Source: an uncultured beta proteobacterium (GTDB taxonomy: Bacteria > Pseudomonadota > Gammaproteobacteria > Burkholderiales > SG8-39). Taken from it: 19,225 nt of DNA. Below are positions 8,038 to 14,648 of the stretch, one piece after another. How positions within the stretch are numbered: the first letter of the stretch is position 1; every line of letters starts with the position of its first letter. The position numbers were made by a program, and so were the translations under genes. A model generated the notes under the pieces. It was not told the origin of the DNA, searched no databases, and saw only the letters and a list, made by a program, of their open reading frames with translations. Location of the stretch: assembly GCA_902826155.1 (NCBI GenBank), contig CADEDU010000035.1, positions 1 through 19,225 of the forward strand. The letters are read 5' to 3'.

Positions 8038-9033
8038 CTACTTGAGGTAGTCGTTGCTGTAGATCTCGTTCGCCTTGACCTTGCCCTTCAGGTCGTAGGC
8101 GGTGTCGATGAACTTGACGGTGGACGCGGCGCGGTCGTCGCGGATGAAGCCCAGGCCGCGGTTGGCAGCGTCCTTGTCGACGATGAGTTCGTTGATGTCG
8201 CGGATCTGCTGCAACACCACGTCGCGGTCGAGCACCGAGTGCATCTTGACGATGATGTCGGCCGAGCGCTCCGGGTTCTTCATCATGAAGTCGTAGCCCT
8301 TGTAGGTCGCGCGCAGAAAACGCCGGGCGGTGTCGGCCCGCTTGGCGAGGAACTCATCGGTGGCCACGACGCCGCTGCCGTAGACGTCGAGCTTGTGCGC
8401 CGAGTACGCGATCGACTCCACTCCGTGGCCCGCATCCTTCGCCTTCTTGGTGAGCAGCGGACGATTGCTGCCGTGCCAGCACTCGGCCAGATCGATCTTG
8501 CCTTCGATCAGTGCTGCGTCGATCACGGTCGGGTCCATCTTGAGCAGCTTGATGTGATCGCGCGGCTTGCCGTTCAGCTCGAGCCACGCTGGCAGCAACG
8601 CCTGCACCGGCGAGGTCGCGCCGCCGCCGAACGACAGGCCCTTGAGATTGTCGAGGCTCGCGATCTTGTGGCGCGAACCGATGTAGCAGATGTTCGCCGG
8701 CCAGCGCGTGTTGAGCGCGCCGATGAGACGCGTCTTGCCGCCTTGGGCACGGTTCTGCACGATGCTCACCGGGTCGCCATAGCCGAAATCGAACTTGCCC
8801 TGGTCGATCTCGTTGACGGTGCGCGCGCCGCCATAGCCGCGCACTGCGTCGACCGCGAGCCCGACCTCCTTGTAGAAGCCCTGGTCGATCGCGATGAGCA
8901 CGCCGCCGGTGCTGCCCTGTGGCAGCCACGACATGTTGAAGCTCACCTTTTCTTGCGCACCGGATGCGCCGGCGAACAAGGCGCTGGTCAGTCCGACGAT
9001 GGCAACGCGCACGACTTTGCCGATGTGACTCAT
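8038..9033 (-). CDS. NMT1/THI5-like ABC substrate-binding protein
   Basis: The 331-aa periplasmic receptor belongs to the SsuA/THI5-like group. An N-terminal signal peptide (MSHIGKVV, then a hydrophobic stretch to GASGA, about residue 26) precedes VSFNMSWLPQG (30-40), the first strand and binding loop typical of NMT1/THI5-like receptors (family pattern 'L.W.PQ..HGG'; here STGG). DPVSIV (87-92) matches the family's second ligand loop. The frame is open upstream to 9120, but I chose ATG 9033 because a perfect AGGAGG (9040-9045) lies 6 nt before it and a clean signal peptide begins there. The longer version would overlap the hydrolase gene and bury the signal peptide. Characterised relatives bind thiamine-pyrimidine precursors, riboflavin, sulfonates or aromatic acids. 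No thiamine or riboflavin gene is nearby to decide. Confidence 0.92.
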   Translation of the reverse strand: MSHIGKVVRVAIVGLTSALFAGASGAQEKVSFNMSWLPQGSTGGVLIAIDQGFYKEVGLAVDAVRGYGGARTVNEIDQGKFDFGYGDPVSIVQNRAQGGKTRLIGALNTRWPANICYIGSRHKIASLDNLKGLSFGGGATSPVQALLPAWLELNGKPRDHIKLLKMDPTVIDAALIEGKIDLAECWHGSNRPLLTKKAKDAGHGVESIAYSAHKLDVYGSGVVATDEFLAKRADTARRFLRATYKGYDFMMKNPERSADIIVKMHSVLDRDVVLQQIRDINELIVDKDAANRGLGFIRDDRAASTVKFIDTAYDLKGKVKANEIYSNDYLK

Positions 9034-9039
9034 ACCGAT

Positions 9040-9045
9040 CCTCCT
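9040..9045 (-). promoter_or_regulatory. Perfect Shine-Dalgarno AGGAGG fixing the binding-protein start
   Basis: On the minus strand AGGAGG stands 6 nt before the ATG at 9033. It decides between this start and an open frame that runs 29 codons further upstream. Confidence 0.85.
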
Positions 9046-9070
9046 CGAGTGACCTGACGCTTGGCGGACC

Positions 9071-9092
9071 CGGGCCGGCGATGACCGGCCCG
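9071..9092 (-). promoter_or_regulatory. Intercistronic GC hairpin between hydrolase and binding-protein genes
   Basis: CGGGCCGG (9071-9078) and CCGGCCCG (9085-9092) form a perfect 8-bp all-GC stem with a 6-nt loop, starting 10 nt after the TAG of the hydrolase gene. No T-run follows on the minus strand, so it is a poor rho-independent terminator. A likelier role is mRNA processing or 3'-end protection that sets the expression ratio of the two genes. The structure is seen directly; the role is inferred. Confidence 0.6.
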
Positions 9093-9101
9093 AGTGAGGC
9101 A

Positions 9102-10055
9102 CTACTTCATCGCACCCCATGCCGGCTGATTGCCGTTGGCAACGGGATTGCGCAGTGTGCCGATGCCTTCAACCCACGCTTCCATCACGTCGCCGGCGTT
9201 CAGGAACTTGCCCTTGCCCGCGCCGACGCCGGATGGTGTGCCGGTGGCGATGACGTCACCGGGCTCCAGCGTGACGATCGTGGACAGATACGAGATCTGC
9301 TCGCGCACCGTCCAGATCATCGTGGTGCTCGAATCGTCCTGTTCGATCGCGCCGTTCACGCTGAGCTTGAGCTTGAGGTTCTGCGGATCGGTGACGAACG
9401 CCGCCGGCACGATCCACGGCCCGATCGGGCAGAACGTGTCCCAGCATTTGCCCTGGAACCAGTCGAACGCGAACGGATAGTCGCTGCGCTTGTTGAGATC
9501 GCGTGCCGACACGTCGTTCACGATGGTGTAGCCGGCAACGTATTCGAACGCTTGCGCGAGCGGTACGTTCTTGGCGCGTTTGCCGATCACTGCCGCCAGC
9601 TCCACTTCCCAGTCGAGTTTCGAAGTCTCTTCGGGCTTGCGCACCGTTTCTTCCGGACCGATTACCGTGGAGGCGGGCTTCTGGAAGAAGTAGGGCCGGC
9701 TGTTGGTCTTGGAAGCGAGCGCGGTGCTCATCTCCTTGGCGTGCTCGACGTAGTTGGCCGCGGCGCAGTAGATGCGGGCCGGTCGGATCGGCGCAGCGAG
9801 TTGCGTGCCCGTCGGCAGCGCCTCGAGTTTGCCCGCCGCAGCGAGCTTGGCGCTCGCCTGCGCGATGCCATCGATATTGGCGCCCAACTCGGGCCAGCGC
9901 GCCACCATGCCCTCGAGCCCACCGTTGATCCAGGTCGCCGCGGCAGCGCCGGTTGCGCGGCACGCATCGGCGAAGTCGTAGAGTTTGTTGTCGATCACCA
10001 ACGCGGTCGCGGTGCCGGCGCCGCGGCGATAGGTGGCCAATGCGTACCAAGCCAT
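9102..10055 (-). CDS. Fumarylacetoacetate hydrolase-family protein
   Basis: The 317-aa cytoplasmic metal-dependent enzyme belongs to the FAH superfamily, whose members hydrolyse, isomerise or decarboxylate acylpyruvates and ring-cleavage products. The family core is clear: NYVEHAKE (101-108), FQKP (124-127), DWEVELAAVIG (148-158) with metal ligands Glu150 and Glu152, NDVSARD (180-186) with third ligand Asp181, DTFCPIGPW (206-214) and GTPSGVG (272-278). All ligands are intact. Length fits the longer FAH group that has an N-terminal extra domain (about 1-90). The ATG has GAGGA about 6 nt upstream. It is the first gene after the strong promoter at 10088-10116 and lies 68 bp ahead of an ABC importer. 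The substrate (for example 2-hydroxyhepta-2,4-diene-1,7-dioate-like or another acylpyruvate) cannot be assigned. Confidence 0.93.
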   Translation of the reverse strand: MAWYALATYRRGAGTATALVIDNKLYDFADACRATGAAAATWINGGLEGMVARWPELGANIDGIAQASAKLAAAGKLEALPTGTQLAAPIRPARIYCAAANYVEHAKEMSTALASKTNSRPYFFQKPASTVIGPEETVRKPEETSKLDWEVELAAVIGKRAKNVPLAQAFEYVAGYTIVNDVSARDLNKRSDYPFAFDWFQGKCWDTFCPIGPWIVPAAFVTDPQNLKLKLSVNGAIEQDDSSTTMIWTVREQISYLSTIVTLEPGDVIATGTPSGVGAGKGKFLNAGDVMEAWVEGIGTLRNPVANGNQPAWGAMK

Positions 10056-10087
10056 GCTCGTTCCTCGTCCTTTGGGGGGTGAGCGAT

Positions 10088-10116
10088 CTTTTAGGACGGG
10101 GGGTGCGGGTTGTCAA
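10088..10116 (-). promoter_or_regulatory. Near-consensus sigma-70 promoter for the catabolic/transport block
   Basis: On the minus strand a perfect -35 TTGACA (10116-10111) is followed by a 17-bp spacer and -10 TAAAAG (10093-10088, four of six matches to TATAAT). The predicted transcript would start near 10081, giving a leader of about 25-30 nt before the ATG at 10055. The -35 lies within a short inverted repeat (GGTTGT 10108-10113 with ACAACC 10122-10127) that could serve as an operator. In such GC-rich DNA a perfect -35 at optimal spacing is unlikely to be chance. No other gap in the block has a comparable match. Confidence 0.75.
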
Positions 10117-10151
10117 GGCGCACAACCGCGCGCGAAGGTGCCCGTCTTGCT

Positions 10152-10168
10152 GCGCCCAGTTCGGGCGC
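10152..10168 (-). terminator. Possible hairpin terminator after the flippase gene
   Basis: GCGCCC (10152-10157) and GGGCGC (10163-10168) form a 6-bp stem with a 5-nt loop, 18 nt after the flippase stop and before the next gene's promoter. No T-run follows, so if it terminates it does so weakly or with Rho. Its position between the flippase stop and a new promoter fits a transcript boundary. Confidence 0.3.
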
Positions 10169-10185
10169 TGCTGCGAATCGCGCGT

Positions 10186-11667
10186 TCAGGCTTGCGTGGC
10201 GCCGGTGCTGCGTATCGACCGCGCAAACCCGACCATCGCGCGCAGGCGAGCCGGGAACAGCAGCCAGACCGTCAGCGGATAGGCGATGGCGCCGGCCGTG
10301 ATGGCGACTGCGGTCACGGTCCAGGCTGACCACGTCGGCGGAATCAACAGGCGCATGCCGAGCACCGCGACTGCGATCGAGACCGAGCCGATCGCGGCCG
10401 GCAGCAGTGTCCACAGCCAGTGGCGAAAGCCGATCCCGAGGGTGCGGAACGCGAACAGGAACGCGGGCGTGTTGGTGAGCGGGAAGGCGATCACCCACAC
10501 CCACGCCACCGCCTCGATGCCACGGTGAATCACCGCATAGAGCGCAAGCGGCATGACCAGGCCGGTGAGGATCGAGCACCACATGTGCACGCGGAACTGG
10601 CCGGTCCAGCTCAGCACGTGCGAGACCAGCAGTTGCGATGAGAGGAACGCCGAGTACACGCACAACAGTTGCAGCGGGACGATCACCGATTGCCAACGCT
10701 CGCCCAGCACCAGCGGGACGATCAAATCGGCGGTAAGCGCCAGACCGATGGACATCGGAAACGACAGCAGCGTCAGGAACTCGGTCAGCAGCAGGAAGTA
10801 GCGACGCAACTCGTCGCGGCGATGCTGCACCTCGGAGAAGATGCCGGGCACGACGCGCGTGACGATCGATCCGACCTCCTGCTGCGGCATCGCGGCCAGG
10901 CTGACCGCGAACGAGTAGGCGCCCAGTGCGTCCTTGCCCAGGATGCGGCCGATCAGCGTCTGGTCGGCGTTGGAATAGCCGTACCACGCGATGCGCGAGG
11001 CGAGCACGCGCCAGCCCTGCAACAGCGGCTTGCTCAGTTGTGCCAGTTCGCGCGGCCAGGCTACGGCGTACGGTTGCCAGTACAACAGCAGCACCGTTAC
11101 CGCTACTTCACCGGCGAGCTTGCTCAGCACCAACGCCCACAGGCCGAAGTCGGTGCGCACCGCGATGACCAGCGCCATCGAGGTGACCAGTACCTGAACG
11201 AATCCGACGATCGCCAGTCGCCGGAACTGCCGTTCGCGCTGCAGTTGGGCATAGGGCACGATCTGGATCGCGTCGAACACGAAGAGCAGGGCGAACGCCA
11301 TCACCACCCACTTCACCTGTGGCTCGCTGAAAAAGCCCGCCACCAGAGGCGCGATCGCCACGTAGATCAGGAACAGGGTGCCGCCTAACGCCAGCATCAA
11401 GCCAGCCAGGCGAGCGCGCTTCTCGCCGACGATGCTGCGGTCCTGGATGAGGATCGCGTCCAGTCCGAACTCCTGCGCCATGCGCGCCAGGCCGATCGCG
11501 AGCATCGCCATCGACACGATGCCGAAGTCCGCCGGCGCAAGCAGCCGCGCACCGTAGATCGTCGCGCCCCAGCTCACCAATTGCGAGAACCAGCGCAGCA
11601 CGGCCGTCCAGGCAATGCCGGAGACCAGCGAGCGGTCGAGATTGCGGGAGTCGGTCGAGTCGGACAT
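10186..11667 (-). CDS. Oligosaccharide flippase family protein (Wzx/WzxC-like)
   Basis: The 493-aa polytopic membrane protein belongs to the MOP/PST flippase superfamily, which moves lipid-linked sugar repeats across the inner membrane for O-antigen or exopolysaccharide assembly. The N-terminal region SGIAWTAVLRWFSQLVSWGATIYGARLL followed by LAPADFGIVSM (about residues 16-53) is the classic signature of this group. About 12-14 hydrophobic spans follow, with a mid-protein segment DQTLIGRILGKDALGAYSFA that is also conserved in WzxC-type proteins. Length is normal (about 480-500 aa). The gene stands alone: no glycosyltransferase or polymerase is next to it in this window. The start is ATG 11667 with a weak AGG upstream. 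The sugar substrate is unknown. Confidence 0.9.
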   Translation of the reverse strand: MSDSTDSRNLDRSLVSGIAWTAVLRWFSQLVSWGATIYGARLLAPADFGIVSMAMLAIGLARMAQEFGLDAILIQDRSIVGEKRARLAGLMLALGGTLFLIYVAIAPLVAGFFSEPQVKWVVMAFALLFVFDAIQIVPYAQLQRERQFRRLAIVGFVQVLVTSMALVIAVRTDFGLWALVLSKLAGEVAVTVLLLYWQPYAVAWPRELAQLSKPLLQGWRVLASRIAWYGYSNADQTLIGRILGKDALGAYSFAVSLAAMPQQEVGSIVTRVVPGIFSEVQHRRDELRRYFLLLTEFLTLLSFPMSIGLALTADLIVPLVLGERWQSVIVPLQLLCVYSAFLSSQLLVSHVLSWTGQFRVHMWCSILTGLVMPLALYAVIHRGIEAVAWVWVIAFPLTNTPAFLFAFRTLGIGFRHWLWTLLPAAIGSVSIAVAVLGMRLLIPPTWSAWTVTAVAITAGAIAYPLTVWLLFPARLRAMVGFARSIRSTGATQA

Positions 11668-11714
11668 CGCCTGTTGTAGCCGGAGTGGAGCTGCGCTTTG
11701 GTGGGGCCTCGCGC

Positions 11715-11839
11715 GGACGCAGCTTCCATGCCACGTGCATGACCTTGATTGTTCTGCTCCGCAGGACGGAGCCCGGTCATGACATGAAGACAGAGCAGTC
11801 TAGAGGACGAGCTTCGGGACGAGCTTCGCGGGACGGAGC
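11715..11839 (+). repeat. Five iterations of GGACG-(0 or 1 base)-AGC
   Basis: Copies lie at 11715-11723 (GGACGCAGC), 11764-11772 (GGACGGAGC), 11805-11812 and 11817-11824 (GGACGAGC), and 11831-11839 (GGACGGAGC). The two middle copies are part of a perfect 12-bp tandem repeat, GGACGAGCTTCG twice (11805-11828). Ten bases GGACGGAGCC are shared exactly between 11764-11773 and 11831-11840. Confidence 0.7.
11738..11781. repeat. Nested inverted repeat (possible RNA hairpin or operator)
   Basis: Outer arms CATGACC (11738-11744) and GGTCATG (11775-11781) enclose inner arms GCTCCG (11756-11761) and CGGAGC (11767-11772), which have a 5-nt loop. The outer arms are separated from the inner stem by 11 nt on one side and 2 nt on the other, so the folded form would carry an asymmetric bulge. 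No T-run adjoins it on either strand. Confidence 0.5.
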
Positions 11840-11896
11840 CGCGCCGGTGAACTGTTGTTGCGCCGTGTGGCAATTGTGCGAATAGTGCTTTCTGCT

Positions 11897-11924
11897 ACAC
11901 GGCTTGCACACAACGCGGCCGTGT
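11897..11924. promoter_or_regulatory. 7-bp inverted repeat upstream of the M81 gene (possible operator)
   Basis: ACACGGC (11897-11903) and GCCGTGT (11918-11924) are perfect inverted arms with a 14-nt spacer, 76 bp before the M81 start. The spacer contains TTGCAC, the only -35-like sequence here. The geometry suits a dimeric regulator, but the pairing could be chance. Confidence 0.35.
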
Positions 11925-11999
11925 CCTGAATTCGCTTAAGCTGCGCGCGTCGCGACTCCGATCGACACTCCCGATCGACCGCTTTCGACCGAACCTCCC

Positions 12000-13511
12000 A
12001 TGCGCATTGCGATCGCCGGCTTTCAGCACGAAACCAACACGTTCGCGCCCTCCAAGGCGACTTACGCTGATTTCGAGCGGGGCGGTGGCTGGCCGGCGAT
12101 GCAACGCGGCACGCAGATGTTCGAGACCATGGTCGCGCGCAATCTGCCGATCGCCGGATTCATCGATCAGATGCGTCACACCCGCCACACGCTCGTTCCC
12201 ACGGTGTGGGCCGCCACCGAGCCTTCGGCGCATGTGACCGAAGATGCGTTCGAACGGATCGCCGCGATGATCGTCGCCGGCATTCGTGATGCGCAGCCCG
12301 ACGCGGTGTACCTCGATCTGCACGGGGCGATGGTGTGCGAACACCTCGACGACGGCGAAGGCGAGCTGCTCACGCGGGTGCGCGCGGCGGTCGATGCGAA
12401 CACGCCGGTGGTGGCGAGCCTCGATCTGCACGCGAACGTCACGCAGCGCATGCTCGATGCGGCCCATGTGCTGATCGCCTATCGCACCTATCCGCACGTC
12501 GATATGGCCGAAACAGGCGCGCGCACCGCGCACCATTTGTTGGCGCGCTTCGACGGCATGCCGCGACCAAACGTGGCGCTCGAGCGCGTGCCGTTCCTCA
12601 TCGGCTTGCCGGCACAATGCACCATGCTCGAACCGGCGCGATCGATCTACGCTGCGCTCGGTCGAATGGAAAGTGCGCAGGCGCCTTCGCTCTCGTTCAC
12701 GCCCGGATTTCCCGCTGCGGATTTCGCCGAGTGCGGTCCGGTGGTGTGGGCGTACGGCCGCTCCGATGCGCTGGCGCGAGAGGCGTGTCGAGCTCTGGCT
12801 GATCTGGTCACGAGCAACGAGACCGCATTCGATGCACCGGTCTACGGCGCGCACGATGCGGTGCGGCGCGCGATGCGGCTTGCCGAGCACGCCGACAAGC
12901 CGATCGTCATCGCCGATACGCAGGACAACCCCGGTGCGGGCGGCGACTCCGACACCATGGGCATGCTGCGCGCGCTCATCGATTGCGGGGCGCAGCGTGC
13001 GGCGTTCGGCATCGTCGTCGATCCGCTCGCTGCGCGTGAGGCCCATCGTGTCGGCCCGGGGCGTGACATCGAGATCGCGCTCGGTGGCAGATCCAGCATT
13101 GCGGGTGATGCGCCGTACCAGGGCAGGTTTCGTGTCGAGGCGCTGAGCGACGGCAAGCTCGAATGCACCGGACCGTTCTATCGCGGCGCGAAGATGGATC
13201 TTGGCTTGTCAGCGCAACTACGCATCGGCGGCGTGCGCATCGTGCTCGCTTCGCGCAAGACACAACTCGCTGATCAGGCGCTGTATCGATACGTCGGCAT
13301 CGAGCCGACCGCACAGGCGATCCTGGTCAACAAGAGTTCGGTGCACTTTCGGGCCGACTTCACGCCGATCGCGCATGAGATTCTGGTGGCCAAGGCACCG
13401 GGACCGATGATCGCCGACCCGGCCGAGTTCGCCTGGAAGCGGTTGCGCCCTGGCATCCGGCTGCGGCCCAACGGGCCGGTGTTCGATCCTCGCGCGCATT
13501 CCGGTCGCTGA
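12000..13511 (+). CDS. M81 family metallopeptidase (MlrC-like)
   Basis: The 503-aa protein matches the M81/microcystinase C family of zinc peptidases (DUF1485 N-terminal plus MlrC C-terminal domain). Family motifs in order: QHETNTF (9-15), DLHGAM (106-111), DLHAN (142-146), YRTYPHVD (161-168) and DNPGAGGDSD (309-318). The His and Asp residues that should bind metal are present. Length is usual (about 480-510 aa). There is no signal peptide, so it acts in the cytoplasm. The best-known member cleaves linearised microcystin fragments, but most M81 genes lie in ordinary soil and water bacteria and probably act on other peptides or amides. No Shine-Dalgarno precedes the ATG (the upstream bases are CGAACCTCCC), so initiation may be leaderless or weak. 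It is divergent from the flippase, and its closest plus-strand neighbour is a lipoprotein hydrolase 89 bp away. Confidence 0.9.
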   Translation: MRIAIAGFQHETNTFAPSKATYADFERGGGWPAMQRGTQMFETMVARNLPIAGFIDQMRHTRHTLVPTVWAATEPSAHVTEDAFERIAAMIVAGIRDAQPDAVYLDLHGAMVCEHLDDGEGELLTRVRAAVDANTPVVASLDLHANVTQRMLDAAHVLIAYRTYPHVDMAETGARTAHHLLARFDGMPRPNVALERVPFLIGLPAQCTMLEPARSIYAALGRMESAQAPSLSFTPGFPAADFAECGPVVWAYGRSDALAREACRALADLVTSNETAFDAPVYGAHDAVRRAMRLAEHADKPIVIADTQDNPGAGGDSDTMGMLRALIDCGAQRAAFGIVVDPLAAREAHRVGPGRDIEIALGGRSSIAGDAPYQGRFRVEALSDGKLECTGPFYRGAKMDLGLSAQLRIGGVRIVLASRKTQLADQALYRYVGIEPTAQAILVNKSSVHFRADFTPIAHEILVAKAPGPMIADPAEFAWKRLRPGIRLRPNGPVFDPRAHSGR

Positions 13512-13600
13512 GCGCGCCGCACGGGCGACGCCGGATAGCGACGGTGATAGGGGCGAGGAGATCTGTGCGAGGTTCGGTGCGAGGAGTCGTGACGAAAACG

Positions 13601-14470
13601 ATGGTAGGCAACGCGCGCCGCGCAGTTCTGCTCGCAGCGCTTGCGATCGTGAGCGCCTGCGTCACGCTGGTCGAGGAGCGAGCGGTCGTGCTCGATGCGC
13701 GTGGTCAGACGCATCACGCCGCGTTAGCGTGCAACGCCGGTGCGCCGATAGCGCTGCCGCCGGCGCGGCCTGGCGCGCTCGATCCGAGCGAGATCCGGCT
13801 GATCACCTGGAACGTCCATAAGAACGGTGACAAAGGATGGGATCAGGATCTTGCGCGCTTCATGTCCGGCCACGCGATCGTGCTGCTGCAGGAAGCGCGG
13901 CTCAATGCGCCGTTGCGTGCGATCCTCGATCGCGCCGGCCATGCATGGGTGCTGGCGAGTGCCTTCCTGATGAACGAGCGCGATACCGGCGTGCTCAGTG
14001 CCGCGTCGGTCTCGCCGATTGCCGCATGTCTGCTGCGCCAGGTCGAGCCGATCATCGGACTGCCGAAGACGGCGCTGATCACGCGTTACGCACTCACCGG
14101 GATGGAGCACACGCTCATGGTCGCCAACGTCCATTCGATCAATGTTTCGCCGCCGATCGGGGCATACAGCGCACAGATCGAGGCGGTGGCGCGGGTGCTG
14201 CAGTTGCACCAGGGTCCGATGATTCTCGCCGGTGATCTCAATACCTGGACCACGGGCCGGCGTGAAGTCGTCGATGCGGTGGTGGCGCGACTCGGACTGC
14301 AGGAAGTGCGGCTGGCAGCCGACGGCCGCAGCCGCTTCTGGGGCCGGCAGGTCGATCACATCTTCGTGCGCGGCATCGAGGTGGTCGATGCCGAGTCGAT
14401 CGAGGTCGCATCATCGGATCACAACCCGGTGCGGGCGACGCTGCGCGTGAAAGTCGACGCGCCTCGTTAA
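13601..14470 (+). CDS. Putative lipoprotein, endonuclease/exonuclease/phosphatase family
   Basis: The 289-aa protein has the EEP fold of DNase I-like metal-dependent phosphodiesterases. Motifs (numbered from ATG 13601): ITWNVHKNG (68-76, Asn71), LLQEARLN (95-102, catalytic Glu98), NVHSIN (176-181), AGDLNTW (210-216, Asp212/Asn214), VDHIF (251-255) and SDHNPV (272-277, His274). All expected metal and catalytic residues are present. Residues 1-20 look like a lipoprotein signal: Arg-Arg, hydrophobic LLAALAI, then lipobox VSAC with Cys20, which suggests anchoring outside the cytoplasm. In-frame GTG codons at 13544, 13565 and 13589 are alternative starts; 13565 has AGGAG 4 nt upstream and may be used. 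I prefer ATG because it gives a standard signal length. The substrate could be DNA, a phospholipid or a sugar phosphate. Confidence 0.85.
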   Translation: MVGNARRAVLLAALAIVSACVTLVEERAVVLDARGQTHHAALACNAGAPIALPPARPGALDPSEIRLITWNVHKNGDKGWDQDLARFMSGHAIVLLQEARLNAPLRAILDRAGHAWVLASAFLMNERDTGVLSAASVSPIAACLLRQVEPIIGLPKTALITRYALTGMEHTLMVANVHSINVSPPIGAYSAQIEAVARVLQLHQGPMILAGDLNTWTTGRREVVDAVVARLGLQEVRLAADGRSRFWGRQVDHIFVRGIEVVDAESIEVASSDHNPVRATLRVKVDAPR

Positions 14471-14541
14471 GAAACCTTTAAGAAAAATCCCCGTCGATGC
14501 CGGGCGGGAGTCGCCTCGCACCCGTCACTTAAGTTTTTTTT
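14467..14541. other. AT-rich patch with T8 tract after the EEP gene; possible weak terminator
   Basis: Right after the EEP stop there are two TTAAGAAA-like repeats (14468-14486), a short GGCG-GGAGT-CGCC stem (14503-14515) and a run of eight T (14534-14541). This is the most AT-rich stretch in the window. The stem is too short and too far from the T-run to be a confident terminator; the patch could also be an UP-like element for the hemerythrin gene. A TTGCGA (14540-14545) with a weak TAGCAA 17 bp later is a marginal promoter for that gene. Confidence 0.3.
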
Positions 14542-14648
14542 GCGAACTCGATAAGGAACACATAGCAACGAGCGCGGCCGCGATTGGGCACAGTGTCGTC
14601 ATCGCTTCATGACCCACGCAGTTCCACCCACGCCCAAGGAGAACCACG

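Larger units (their letters stand above)
11668..11999. other. 332-bp divergent intergenic region with inverted and iterated repeats
   Basis: This gap separates the minus-strand flippase from the plus-strand M81 gene, so both promoters should lie here. No convincing protein gene was found; the short open frames lack ribosome sites and family motifs. The gap holds five copies of a GGACG-(N)-AGC motif, a nested inverted repeat (11738-11781) and a second inverted repeat (11897-11924), listed separately. Promoter boxes are only weak: TTGCAC (11904-11909) toward the M81 gene with a poor -10. A tight regulator site or a small RNA is possible but unproven. Confidence 0.6.

Noticed and set aside
9034..9120. 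29-codon upstream extension of the NMT1-type receptor
   Set aside because: It would overlap the end of the hydrolase gene, bury the signal peptide and ignore the perfect AGGAGG at 9040-9045.
8239..10082. Plus-strand frames (272 and 372 aa) opposite the NMT1-type receptor and FAH genes
   Set aside because: Antisense to intact family members. No ribosome sites or domains were seen.
11685..11885. 66-aa plus-strand open frame in the flippase/M81 gap
   Set aside because: No ribosome site; the frame crosses the repeat motifs and reads as Arg/Gly/Ser-rich low complexity.
11895..13046. 383-aa minus-strand frame opposite the M81 gene
   Set aside because: Arg/His-rich shadow. The plus strand carries all M81 motifs in frame.
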